From an uncultured Oscillospiraceae bacterium (GTDB taxonomy: Bacteria > Bacillota > Clostridia > Oscillospirales > Oscillospiraceae): 32,209 bases of DNA. The translations under genes and the position numbers were made by a program. Below the pieces are notes generated by a model, which did no database searches, had not been told where the DNA came from, and saw only the letters and a list, made by a program, of their open reading frames with translations. Location: contig CAJUAC010000025.1 of NCBI GenBank assembly GCA_910583885.1, positions 1 through 32,209 on the forward strand. The letters run 5' to 3'. Shown here in pieces: positions 14,328 through 22,264 of this stretch; the first letter of the stretch is position 1; each line of letters starts with the position of its first letter.

Positions 14328-15779
14328 ATGAAACGCCACCTTCTGCCACTGATCCTGGCCGCCCTCCTTCTGGCGGCCTCCCCCTCCCCCGCAGCCTCAG
14401 CGGCAGCGGGGGACGTCTTCTCCCCAATCCGTACCTACGAGGAGCAGTTCACCGATGTCAGCACCGGGGACTGGTACTATGACAATGTCAAGGCCCTCTA
14501 TGAGCTGGGCCTCACCAATGGGCAGGGCCGTGCAGACCGTTTTGACCCTCAGGGCAGCCTGTCCGTGGCAGAGATCCTGACTATGGCCGCCCGGCTGCGC
14601 AGCCTCTACGAGTCCGGGGACTGCGAAGCGGGCCCCAGTGGGTATGCCGGCGGACAGTGGTATGAGCCCTATGTATCCTACCTCCAGGATCTCCAGGTCA
14701 TCGGCGGGGAGTTTGACGGCTCCTATACCCGCCCGGCAACCCGGGCGGAGATGGCCCGTGTCCTGGCCCGCACCCTGCCCGAAGCGCTCTTCGACCCCAT
14801 CAACCGGGACATAGCCGCCGCAGGCTATGGGCGGGGACTCTACATCACCGATGTCACCAGCAGCACACCCTACCAGCAGGAGATCCTCCTTTTGTATGAT
14901 TGGGGGATCCTGGACGGCACAGACGGGACAGGATCCTTCTGCCCCACCGATGGCATCCCCCGCTGCCAGGCAGCGGCAATGGTGACACGGCTGGCCTACA
15001 GCAGCCTGCGCATCCAGCTGGACTGGGATATCCCCCCCGCCTACAGCAGGCGCGGCACTGCTATGGAGGATCTGATCTCCAGCGACGGGACCTTCTACCC
15101 TGCCCCCGAGCCAGACGCAGCGCAGGAAATTGACGCCAACATCCGCCACATGCTCTCCCAGGGGGAGCGGCGTATCCTCCTCCAGTACCCGCCGGACTCC
15201 CTGTCCCGGGAAAAAGTGGACGCGCTGACCCAGGCTTTCCTATCCGCTGCCCGGCTGTATGTGGAGCAGACCTACAACAATGTACTCTGCTCCTACTCCG
15301 CCCGGTCGGGGGTTGTGAGCATCAGCTTTTCCAGCAGCCTCTACGGCATCAGCGAGACTGCGTACTACCGGGAAGCCACCATGGATCTCGCCATTGCGGT
15401 CCACGACGAGCTGTGGGCGGCTGGAGACATCACCGAGGGCATGACGGCCTCCGAAAAAGCCCGGGTCTACTACACCTGGATCTGCAACCACTGCCGCTAC
15501 GACTTCGCCAGTACCGATACCTCCATGAGCCACAGCGGCTACCGGGCCTTTGCGGAGGGCCTGGCGGTCTGTGACGGCTATACAGCGGCCTATAACCTGC
15601 TGCTGAAGCTGGAGGGCATCCCCTGCTCCACCGCCTCCACTGCTGACCACATCTGGACTGTTGCCGAGCTGGACGGGGAGACTGTCCACATTGACACCAC
15701 CTGGGGGGATCGGACCGGGTCCATTGCCTACCAGTACTTTGCCATGACCGAGGCGGAGTCCCTGGCCCGGTTCGCGTGA
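14328..15779 (+). CDS. Exported SLH-domain protein with C-terminal transglutaminase-like domain
   Basis: 483 residues. The signal peptide is about residues 1-25 (hydrophobic LLPLILAALLLAA, cleavage near ASA-AAG). Three SLH-like repeats follow (about 38-90, 105-158 and 170-228; FTDVSTGDWYYDNVKALYELG is the first), which anchor proteins to cell-wall polymers. A linker precedes a transglutaminase-like domain at about 370-475. The catalytic triad looks complete: C415 (AVCDGYT), H441 (DHIW) and D456 (HIDTTWGD). Such domains in Clostridia can act as proteases, peptidoglycan-modifying enzymes or amide-bond formers; which one is unknown. Its coupling to an LCP gene fits display on a secondary wall polymer. 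Confidence 0.88.
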   Translation: MKRHLLPLILAALLLAASPSPAASAAAGDVFSPIRTYEEQFTDVSTGDWYYDNVKALYELGLTNGQGRADRFDPQGSLSVAEILTMAARLRSLYESGDCEAGPSGYAGGQWYEPYVSYLQDLQVIGGEFDGSYTRPATRAEMARVLARTLPEALFDPINRDIAAAGYGRGLYITDVTSSTPYQQEILLLYDWGILDGTDGTGSFCPTDGIPRCQAAAMVTRLAYSSLRIQLDWDIPPAYSRRGTAMEDLISSDGTFYPAPEPDAAQEIDANIRHMLSQGERRILLQYPPDSLSREKVDALTQAFLSAARLYVEQTYNNVLCSYSARSGVVSISFSSSLYGISETAYYREATMDLAIAVHDELWAAGDITEGMTASEKARVYYTWICNHCRYDFASTDTSMSHSGYRAFAEGLAVCDGYTAAYNLLLKLEGIPCSTASTADHIWTVAELDGETVHIDTTWGDRTGSIAYQYFAMTEAESLARFA

Positions 15780-15805
15780 GCTTCTGTTTTGAAGGCTGTC
15801 TGGAG

Positions 15806-15829
15806 AAATCGTTCTAAAACGAATTTTTT
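15806..15829 (+). terminator. Short AT-rich terminator after the SLH gene
   Basis: TCGTT-CTAA-AACGA (15809-15822), extendable by flanking AAA/TTT pairs, is followed by ATTTTTT. The stem is short but the U-tract is good. Confidence 0.6.
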
Positions 15830-15885
15830 CAAAATACCTCTTGCTATCTGTGGGCAAATAGGATAGACTTGTGCTAATGCTCTAA

Positions 15886-16047
15886 GAACCTGTATTCCCA
15901 GGCGGGGGATGCTGGATGGGCGAGGGATTTTGCCGCCCTGCAAGGCAAAAAATCGCAGGAATACTTGACGTATTTCAAGATTTTTTAACGCAGCAGGGTG
16001 GCAAAAGGCCTGGCCAGACGGCGTTCAGCGCCTGGAAATGCAGGTTC
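15886..16047. repeat. 162-bp long-palindrome element, MITE- or REP-like
   Basis: The ends are imperfect inverted repeats (GAACCTGTATTCCCAGG and the complement of CCTGGAAATGCAGGTTC). Inner segments pair symmetrically about a centre near 15967: TTTTGCCGCCCTGC with GCAGGGTGGCAAAA, AAAAAATC with GATTTTTT, and AATAC with GTATT. Both halves are about 81 bases. TAA flanks both ends, a possible 3-bp target duplication. It has no coding potential. It fills most of the 313-base gap between the SLH gene and degV; the rest of that gap holds the terminator and the degV ribosome site. Confidence 0.7.
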
Positions 16048-16092
16048 TAAAATGGGGCGCAGTAGGCCCACGCAAAGGAGGCGCTGGCAGAG

Positions 16093-16956
16093 GTGAACAA
16101 GACAGCGGTTATTACAGACAGCAACAGCGGGATTACCAAGGAGGAAGCGCAGCGCATGGGTATCTGGGTAGTGCCTATGCCCATTATCATTGATAGCCAG
16201 ATTTACTATGAGGGTGTGGATCTGTTCCCCGAGCAGTTCTACAAGTACCTGCGGGAGGGGCGCAGTGTGTCCACCTCCCAGCCCGCGCCGGACGACCTGA
16301 CCAGCCTGTGGGACAGCGTCCTGGCGGAGGGGCATGAGGAGATTGTGTATATCCCCATGTCCAGCGGCCTGAGCAGCTCCTGCCAGACGGCGATGATCCT
16401 GGCGGCGGACTACGGCGGGCGGGTGCAGGTGGCGGATAACCACCAGATCTCCGTACCCCAAAAGAACGCTGTGCGGGATGCCTGCGCCCTGGCGGATGCC
16501 GGCGCAGGGGCGGCGGAGATCAAGGCGCGGCTGGATGAGGCCGGCGGGGACTCGCTGATCTATATCGGCGTGGACACCCTGGAGTATTTGCGCAAGGGCG
16601 GGCGGATCACTCCGGCTGTGGCGGCTATGGGGTCGGTGCTGGGGATCAAGCCCCTGCTGACCATCCAGGGGGAGAAGCTGGACACCTTCGCCAAGGTGCG
16701 GGGGACCAAGCGATGCAAGGCGCTGCTGCTGGAATCTATGCAGATGAGCGTGGCAGAATACCGGCAGCGGGGGCTGGATATCCGGGTGGACGCCTCCGGC
16801 AGCTTCGATGACAAGGATGAGGAGCTGGAGTGGCGGGCTATGGCGGCCAACGCCTTCCCTGGCGAGGAGATCCAATACGACCCCCTCACCCTCAGTATCA
16901 GCTGCCACACGGGCCCTGGGGCTTTCGCCATGGGGCTCAGCAGGAAAATTGCATAG
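16093..16956 (+). CDS. DegV-family fatty-acid-binding protein
   Basis: 287 residues. DegV/FakB proteins hold a fatty acid for phosphorylation by FakA kinase, feeding outside fatty acids into phospholipids. Motifs seen are TDSNSGI near residue 8 (family pattern TDS-x-x-D/G), SVSTSQPAP at about 58-66, the helix PMSSGLSSSCQTA, the stretch SLIYIGVDTLEYLRKGGRI, and the C-terminal GPGAFAMG. The start is GTG 16093, with AAGGAGG 11 bases upstream. It is probably single and ends at a hairpin terminator. No FakA gene is in the window. The ribosome site lies just after the palindromic element, so that element forms its upstream region. Confidence 0.9.
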   Translation: MNKTAVITDSNSGITKEEAQRMGIWVVPMPIIIDSQIYYEGVDLFPEQFYKYLREGRSVSTSQPAPDDLTSLWDSVLAEGHEEIVYIPMSSGLSSSCQTAMILAADYGGRVQVADNHQISVPQKNAVRDACALADAGAGAAEIKARLDEAGGDSLIYIGVDTLEYLRKGGRITPAVAAMGSVLGIKPLLTIQGEKLDTFAKVRGTKRCKALLLESMQMSVAEYRQRGLDIRVDASGSFDDKDEELEWRAMAANAFPGEEIQYDPLTLSISCHTGPGAFAMGLSRKIA

Positions 16957-16964
16957 GAATTATA

Positions 16965-17016
16965 GGGCCCCCGCCGGCAGAGAGGTTTCTCTCCAGCCAG
17001 CAGGGGCCCGCGTTTT
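16965..17016 (+). terminator. Terminator after the degV-family gene
   Basis: GGGCCCC (16965-16971) pairs with GGGGCCC (17003-17009) around an inner GAGAG/CTCTC hairpin, followed by GCGTTTTC. Confidence 0.75.
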
Positions 17017-17046
17017 CTTTATGCGATTCTGTGTCAGCTGAATAGA

Positions 17047-17853
17047 TCAGGGATAGGGCGTGGGGGCAGCTGGTACATAGCCGTTTTTGAAATATCCAGT
17101 GACATTGTGGCGGCCGTAGACCTGCACCGTCCCCGCAGGGAAGAGGCTCTCGCCGCCTCTGACGCGGCCGAGAAGCTGCGACATCAGGGAACGGTTGATG
17201 GAGCAGGAATTCTTTACAAATTCGCTGACCTTATTCTGGTAGCTGTCCTGGAGATCCTTGGCGTATTCCGTTATCTCCTTATCGGAAGCGCCCCGGCTGA
17301 TGAGGGCCTGGGTGGCCTTTGAGATATGCTTCGCAAGCTCCCAGCCCGCCGCACTTCTCTCAGCTTTAGTCATGATGGCCTCGCTGTATTTCTCCAGCCC
17401 CTTATTCAGGTCATCGTACTCCTGCTCGCTGATCTCCCCAGCGGAACGGGCCTCATCGATCAGCTTTCCGATACTGCCAAAATGTTCTGCAAGCTGTTCC
17501 TCGCTCATGCCAAACGCCGTGGCAGCCTCTACATTCTTGTCATTCTCGTCCATGAGAGCAGACAGCTTCCGCGCTGTTTCAGAGACGTCTGCGTTGGTAA
17601 ATTGTGTGGATTCCTTTGGCGCCCAGATCTTCTCACTGCATAGCGGCTCCATCTTGGAGGGCTGCAATAGCGTCACGGACGGTGCTTGCCCGCTGATCTC
17701 CACGACATCCCGGCCGGGCTGCCGCTGGGAGATATCCACGTTGACTTCTGCGGCTCTCTGCTCCAGCCGGATCCTCTGCTCCTCCGAGATGGCGGCCGGA
17801 GTTTGCTTTGGACTGGCACTGTAGAAGATCCCCGCGCTGCGGCTGATATTCAT
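17047..17853 (-). CDS. Unknown soluble helical protein, 268 residues
   Basis: I do not recognise this protein. ATG 17853 is supported by AAGGAGG eight bases upstream. It begins MNISRSAGIFYSA and has DVVEISGQAP near residues 50-59, a 'D-x-VEIS-x-x-A' pattern that also occurs in FlgM-like and other small flagellum-related proteins. From about 85 to 230 it is highly helical and charged (ARKLSALMDENDKNVEAATA, EISEQEYDDLNKGLEKYSEA, then SDKEITEYAKDLQDSYQNKV). The C-terminus is Gly/Pro-rich, ending PTPYP. There are no membrane spans or signal peptide. It starts 41 bases after pfk with no terminator between, so it is likely cotranscribed with it. Confidence 0.75.
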   Translation of the reverse strand: MNISRSAGIFYSASPKQTPAAISEEQRIRLEQRAAEVNVDISQRQPGRDVVEISGQAPSVTLLQPSKMEPLCSEKIWAPKESTQFTNADVSETARKLSALMDENDKNVEAATAFGMSEEQLAEHFGSIGKLIDEARSAGEISEQEYDDLNKGLEKYSEAIMTKAERSAAGWELAKHISKATQALISRGASDKEITEYAKDLQDSYQNKVSEFVKNSCSINRSLMSQLLGRVRGGESLFPAGTVQVYGRHNVTGYFKNGYVPAAPTPYP

Positions 17854-17894
17854 AATATGCGCCTCCTTCTGCAATGTTGGAAATATAGCCGGGA

Positions 17895-18968
17895 TCAGTC
17901 GCCGAAGCTGATGCCCAGCAACCGGGCCTCCTTGACAATGGATGCCTCCGGGTCTACCGTCTTCAGCTTGCCGGCAACCTCCTCCAGGGGCACCTTCACG
18001 ATTTCACGGTTCTTATAGCCCACCATGAAGCCGTACTCCCCCTTGAGGATCAGCTTGCCGGCCTCACTGCCCAGGCGGCTGGCGAACACCCGGTCATAGG
18101 GGCAGGGGCTCCCGCCGCGCTGGGTGTGGCCGGGCACGGTGACACGGACCTCCAGGCCGCAGCGCTTGCCCAACTCCTCGGCGATCTCGTAGGAGACGGA
18201 GGGGGACTTGCGGTTAGCCAGCTTCTTCTTGTACTCCTTCTTGGACAGGGCTGCGTCCTTCTTGGAGATGGCGCCCTCCGCCACTGCCAGGATGGTGAAG
18301 CGGCTGCCGCCGTTGTGGCGCTCCTTGATTTTTTTAGCCAGCTTATCTATGTCGTAGGGGATCTCAGGGATCAGGATGATATCCGCGCCGCCGGCAATGC
18401 CCGCGTTCAGCGTCAGCCAGCCCACCTTGTGGCCCATGACCTCCACAATGAAGATCCGGCCATGGGAGGCGGCGGTGGTGTGGATGCAGTCGATGGCCTC
18501 AGTGGCCACGTTCACCGCGCTCTGGAAGCCGAAGGTCATATCGGTGCCCCACAGGTCGTTATCAATGGTCTTGGGGAGGGTGATGACGTTGAGCCCCTCC
18601 TGGCGCAGGAGGTTGGCGGTCTTATGGGTTCCGTTGCCGCCGAGGATGACCAGGCAGTCCAGCTGGAGCTTGTAATAGGTCTGCTTCATGGCGGCAACCT
18701 TGTCCACGCCGTCAGGGCCGGGATCCTGGATGGTCTTGAAGGGGGTGCGGCTGGTACCCAGGAAGGTACCGCCCTTGGTGAGGATGCCGGTAAAGTCCGC
18801 GTATGTCAGCAGGCGGAAACGGCCATAGATCAGGCCCTGGTAGCCGTCCAGGAAGCCGTAAATCTCCGCCGGTTCGTCCGCGTTGAACAGCGTCTTGGCG
18901 ACGCCCCGCATGGCCGCGTTCAGGGCCTGGCAGTCCCCGCCGCTGGTCAACATGCCGATTCGTTTCAT
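17895..18968 (-). CDS. pfkA: 6-phosphofructokinase, atypical Clostridia type
   Basis: 357-residue glycolytic enzyme phosphorylating fructose 6-phosphate. The N-terminus is TSGGDCQALNAAMRG; the catalytic segment PKTIDNDL holds D136 and D138, and MGHKVGWLTL plus PGHTQRGGSP bind the sugar phosphate. The donor site is mixed. G113 follows N112 in LGGNGTHKTA, where E. coli Pfk has D103-G104; Gly at that place favours ATP. K133 replaces E. coli G124, as in pyrophosphate-using enzymes. N112 in place of the Mg-binding Asp is unusual. ATP versus PPi use cannot be settled here. The start at 18968 has GGAGGG upstream; the frame is open to 19124 without support. Confidence 0.93.
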   Translation of the reverse strand: MKRIGMLTSGGDCQALNAAMRGVAKTLFNADEPAEIYGFLDGYQGLIYGRFRLLTYADFTGILTKGGTFLGTSRTPFKTIQDPGPDGVDKVAAMKQTYYKLQLDCLVILGGNGTHKTANLLRQEGLNVITLPKTIDNDLWGTDMTFGFQSAVNVATEAIDCIHTTAASHGRIFIVEVMGHKVGWLTLNAGIAGGADIILIPEIPYDIDKLAKKIKERHNGGSRFTILAVAEGAISKKDAALSKKEYKKKLANRKSPSVSYEIAEELGKRCGLEVRVTVPGHTQRGGSPCPYDRVFASRLGSEAGKLILKGEYGFMVGYKNREIVKVPLEEVAGKLKTVDPEASIVKEARLLGISFGD

Positions 18969-19041
18969 GGGAAGCCCTCCTTTAAAGTCCGCGGCATCCC
19001 GTCTGTTGGCGGGACCCGTGTGATAGATTGATGGCGTGTTT

Positions 19042-19070
19042 ATTATAAAACATTTTCTCCCATTGTACAA
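19042..19070 (-). promoter_or_regulatory. Promoter of pfk
   Basis: On the - strand, TTGTAC (19070-19065), 17 bases, TATAAT (19047-19042). It lies between the upstream terminator and the pfk start. Confidence 0.78.
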
Positions 19071-19075
19071 GATCC

Positions 19076-19115
19076 AAACAGGGTGCGCGGCAGAAAATTG
19101 CCGCGCACCCTGTTT
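19076..19115 (-). terminator. 17-bp hairpin terminator after the SpoVB-like gene
   Basis: AAACAGGGTGCGCGGCA pairs perfectly with TGCCGCGCACCCTGTTT across a six-base loop, 12 bases past the stop codon. The U-tract is only TTT, but the stem is long. Confidence 0.82.
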
Positions 19116-19127
19116 CCTGTCCAATTT

Positions 19128-20735
19128 TTACCGGATATGCAGTAGCCGGGCCAATGCATCCCCCTTGGGCATCATTTTCAAATCCTCCCGGGTAATCATC
19201 CGCAGGGCGATGACCAAGATGAAATAAACCAGCGCCGCCGCGCCTACAGCCAGGGCAGTACATAGGGCAGATTTCATATATCCGCCGGTGATGACACGGC
19301 TGAGCAGCCCGTAAACCGCCCAGGCCGTCCCCCCCATAGCAGCGGAGGCCAGCGCAGGCTTGGCAAAAATCAGGAAGTAGTTGGGCTTCTTCTCCAGCAG
19401 GCGGTGGACAATCGCCAGGTTGAGCACCGCAATGAGCAGGTAGCACACCAGTGTCCCGATGGGCGCGCCCTTGATGTTGATCTCCGGGTCCGCCACCAGG
19501 AGGTAGTTAATGAGGACCTTCACCCCGCCGCCGATGAGCATGGTATAGATCGGCAGGTGGACCTTGCCGTGGGCCTGCATGATGGAGTTGGTCAGGAGCA
19601 TGATACATACAAAGATGGACGCAGTACCCAGCATCTGCAAATGGTAGGTGGCGGCGATGGCCGTCTCCCGCCGGGCGGGGTACAGCAGCAGCAGGATCGG
19701 CCCGGCCAGCACCGACAGCCCCACCCCGGCCGGGAGGGCCAGCATGGCAATCAGGCGGAAGCTGGTGGTGACGACCCGGTTGACATCCCGATGATCCCTG
19801 CGGGCCACCGCTACCGACACAGCGGGGATCAGGCTCACCGCCACAGCGGGCAGGAAGGCCGCAGGCAGGTTGAACAGGGTGCTGCTGAAGGTGTACTGCC
19901 CGTAGAGGGCCGCCGCCTCCCGCTCCTGGAGGCCCAGCACGTTCTGTAGCTGGCCCAGGATGATGGTCTGGTCCAGCAGGTTCAAGAGGCTCATGCCTGC
20001 CTGGCCGATGGTGATGGGGATGCCCAGCCCCAGCAGGCGGCGGAGGATGACGCTGTGGCTCTGGGGCACATCGGTCCCCCAGAGGATGGGGCCCCGGTTT
20101 TTCCGGTAGTTGCGCACCATGTAGAGCATCGCCAACACCGTACCAGCGCTGACGCCTACAATGGCCCCCGCCGCACCGACCTCCAGGGGCTGGCCTGCGT
20201 GGATCAGGTACCAGGCCAGGGGCAGGCCGATCACCAGCTTGAAGAACGCCTCAATGAACTGGCTGACCGCCGTAGGCACCATGTTCTGCCGCCCTTGGGC
20301 AAAGCCCCGGTAGGCGCACATGATGGACACGCAGATGACCGATACGCCCAGCGCTTTGATGGGCCAATAGGCCATGGAGTTGTGCATAAGCCCGGCCAGC
20401 TGCTCCGTAAACAGCAGCATAGCCGCAGTCCCGGCAATGCCCAGGGCCACAAACAGCGCCATCGCGGTGTTGAAGCAGCGCCGCATCTGGGTCCGGCGGC
20501 CTGTGGCGTTGGCCTCGCTGATGAGCTTGCTGAGCGCCAGGGGCAGGCCAGCCGTGGACAGGGTGAGCAGGAAGGCGTAGATGTTGTACGCACTCATGAA
20601 GTGGGTAACGCCCTCGTCCCCCAGGATGTTGTTGAGCGGTATTTTATAGAATGCACCGCAGATCTTGACGAATACCGTAGATACGGCCATTACCGTAACA
20701 CCGCCCATAAAGGACTGCTTGTTTTCTCTGGACAT
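19128..20735 (-). CDS. SpoVB-like MOP-superfamily polysaccharide/lipid flippase
   Basis: 535-residue integral membrane protein with about 14 hydrophobic helices. The N-terminal block (FMGGVTVMAVSTVFVKICGA, then FYKIPLNNILGDEGVTHF) and LPLALSKLISEANATGR are typical of SpoVB/YtgP proteins, which flip lipid-linked cell-wall or spore-cortex precursors. The length fits (Bacillus SpoVB is about 518). Start 20735 is preceded by AGAGGGG; the frame extends to 20777 without a ribosome site. A SpoVB role in the cortex is likely given SpoIIID nearby, but vegetative paralogues look alike. It may form its own unit: 138 bases and a hairpin separate it from the recJ-relA operon. Confidence 0.88.
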   Translation of the reverse strand: MSRENKQSFMGGVTVMAVSTVFVKICGAFYKIPLNNILGDEGVTHFMSAYNIYAFLLTLSTAGLPLALSKLISEANATGRRTQMRRCFNTAMALFVALGIAGTAAMLLFTEQLAGLMHNSMAYWPIKALGVSVICVSIMCAYRGFAQGRQNMVPTAVSQFIEAFFKLVIGLPLAWYLIHAGQPLEVGAAGAIVGVSAGTVLAMLYMVRNYRKNRGPILWGTDVPQSHSVILRRLLGLGIPITIGQAGMSLLNLLDQTIILGQLQNVLGLQEREAAALYGQYTFSSTLFNLPAAFLPAVAVSLIPAVSVAVARRDHRDVNRVVTTSFRLIAMLALPAGVGLSVLAGPILLLLYPARRETAIAATYHLQMLGTASIFVCIMLLTNSIMQAHGKVHLPIYTMLIGGGVKVLINYLLVADPEINIKGAPIGTLVCYLLIAVLNLAIVHRLLEKKPNYFLIFAKPALASAAMGGTAWAVYGLLSRVITGGYMKSALCTALAVGAAALVYFILVIALRMITREDLKMMPKGDALARLLHIR

Positions 20736-20800
20736 GGATTCCCCTCTTTTACCGGTCAAAATGCGGGGCGGGCGCACCCGCTCTCAAAAAGTATACGCTG

Positions 20801-20829
20801 CCAGCAGGGGGATACATTCCCCCTGCTGG
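20801..20829. terminator. Hairpin at the end of the recJ-relA operon
   Basis: CCAGCAGGGGG and CCCCCTGCTGG pair across a seven-base loop. The U-tract (TCTTTTTT) is on the + strand side; on the - strand the stem follows an A-rich stretch, so for the - strand operon it is a U-less terminator or an antisense-direction stop. Confidence 0.6.
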
Positions 20830-20873
20830 TCTTTTTTGCTCTTTTTTCCTGCCAGGGGCTGGGGATAGCTACC

Positions 20874-21290
20874 TTACCCCCGGCCCAGCGGCTGGCCGCA
20901 GTTGTGGCAGTAGACATTGCCCCCGCCGTTTTCCGCGCCGCAGGCCTCGCACAGGAGGAGGCCCAGCAGCAGCTTGCGCTGCTGCTGGTGGCCCTCCAGC
21001 TCCTCGTACAAGCTGTCTATGTACTCCAGGATCTCCTGCACCGCACTGCTGTCGGAGGGCGTGCCCTGGTGGGTGGCGTAGATCAGCTCCCCCACCGCCT
21101 TCATCTGCAAATCAATCTCCTCCTGGACATCCCGCACAGCCTGGTTCAGCTTCGCACAGGCCAGCGCGTCCCCGGCCCGCTGGCCCGCCAGCTCCGCACC
21201 TGTGCGGGCGGCCTCCGACACGTCCAGCGCCGCGTCCTTCGTCCGGCGCAGCAGCCGGTTCCACGACTTTTTTTCCCAAATAAATTCCAT
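20874..21290 (-). CDS. Zinc-ribbon protein with helical N-terminal domain
   Basis: 138 residues, function unknown. Residues about 1-105 are helical and charged, with no membrane span (WNRLLRRTKDAALDVSEAAR, then AKLNQAVRDVQEEIDLQMKA). The C-terminus is a zinc ribbon with two CxxC knuckles (CEACG at about 113-117 and CHNCG at about 128-132), ending GQPLGRG. ATG 21290 has GGGGAAGGG just upstream and lies 13 bases after the nucleoside-kinase stop. It is the last gene of the recJ-relA operon. Similar short zinc-ribbon proteins occur widely in Clostridia without an assigned role. Confidence 0.78.
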   Translation of the reverse strand: MEFIWEKKSWNRLLRRTKDAALDVSEAARTGAELAGQRAGDALACAKLNQAVRDVQEEIDLQMKAVGELIYATHQGTPSDSSAVQEILEYIDSLYEELEGHQQQRKLLLGLLLCEACGAENGGGNVYCHNCGQPLGRG

Positions 21291-21303
21291 GTCCCTTCCC
21301 CCA

Positions 21304-22248
21304 TCAATCGTCGTAGATGCCGCCGCCGATAAACTCCCGGATGAGGGAGTCCGGGGCGACATACTTCTCGTCCAGCACCTCGAACTTGGGATAGGCCCCC
21401 ACCAGATGGGCCACCTCCTCATACCGCTCCATATCCGGGGAGACGTGCAGCTGCTTGAACAGGGGCTCGGCAAAGGCCCGCACAGCGTTGACCTCGTAGG
21501 GCAGGGAGCTGTCAAACATGATGGTGGCGTTGTCCTTGAAGGGGGAAATATACAGCTTCTCACCCCGGCGGACGTTGGCCCACATCTTGATGGTGACGTC
21601 CGGCTCCCAGGCACGGAACTTGGCGTCCCGGACCGTGCGGCGGGCCAGGCGCATCCAGGTGCCCTTGAACACCACCTCCCCCGCGCTGTCCGTCACGTCG
21701 GACCGGGCGGAGATGTACACCTTGGCGGCGTTGGGGTTCTTGCCGGTGATGATGTCGTTGAGGGCGTGGATGCCCTCGAAGATGGCGATCTCATCGCTGC
21801 CCAGCTGGAGGGGGTGGCTCTTGATGGCCGAGCGCATCTGCCGGGCAAACTCAAACTTGGGGATGAGGATCTTCTCCCCCCGGTCCAGCAGCCGGAAATG
21901 CTTGTTGAGCAGATCCATGTCCAGCAGGAAGGGGGACTCATAGTCAATATCCCCCTCCCGGTTCCGGGGGCAGGTCTCCGGATCCAGTGTCTGGAAGTAG
22001 TTGTCCATGGCGACAGCGTGGGAGCGGATGCCCAGTTCCTCCAGCTTGGCCTGGATCTTCTTGGCCGTGGTGGTCTTGCCGCTGCCGGAGGGGCCGCTGA
22101 GCAGGACAATCCGGGACTTGGACTGGTTGTCTGCAATCTGGCGGGCTGCGGCCTCGATCTTCTGGTTGTAGGCCGCATCGCACTCCTGTGCGAAGCCCTG
22201 GGGGTCGGAATGGATCGCGTCATTGATCTGTGTGAGGGAATAGGCCAT
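21304..22248 (-). CDS. Uridine kinase-like nucleoside kinase
   Basis: 314 residues of the phosphoribulokinase/uridine kinase family. The P-loop is GPSGSGKTT at about residues 51-59; then come AVAMDNYFQTLD with the substrate-binding DNYF, the DIDYESPFLLD segment, and IAIFEGIHALND. It is longer than Udk (about 210) and matches the Clostridia nucleoside-kinase group, which often carries extra N-terminal sequence. It would phosphorylate uridine or a related nucleoside in salvage, fitting the uridine phosphorylase at the window end. I chose ATG 22248, eight bases after AAGGAG; the GTG at 22257 overlaps that site. Confidence 0.9.
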   Translation of the reverse strand: MAYSLTQINDAIHSDPQGFAQECDAAYNQKIEAAARQIADNQSKSRIVLLSGPSGSGKTTTAKKIQAKLEELGIRSHAVAMDNYFQTLDPETCPRNREGDIDYESPFLLDMDLLNKHFRLLDRGEKILIPKFEFARQMRSAIKSHPLQLGSDEIAIFEGIHALNDIITGKNPNAAKVYISARSDVTDSAGEVVFKGTWMRLARRTVRDAKFRAWEPDVTIKMWANVRRGEKLYISPFKDNATIMFDSSLPYEVNAVRAFAEPLFKQLHVSPDMERYEEVAHLVGAYPKFEVLDEKYVAPDSLIREFIGGGIYDD

Positions 22249-22264
22249 GTTGCGCACTCCTTTC

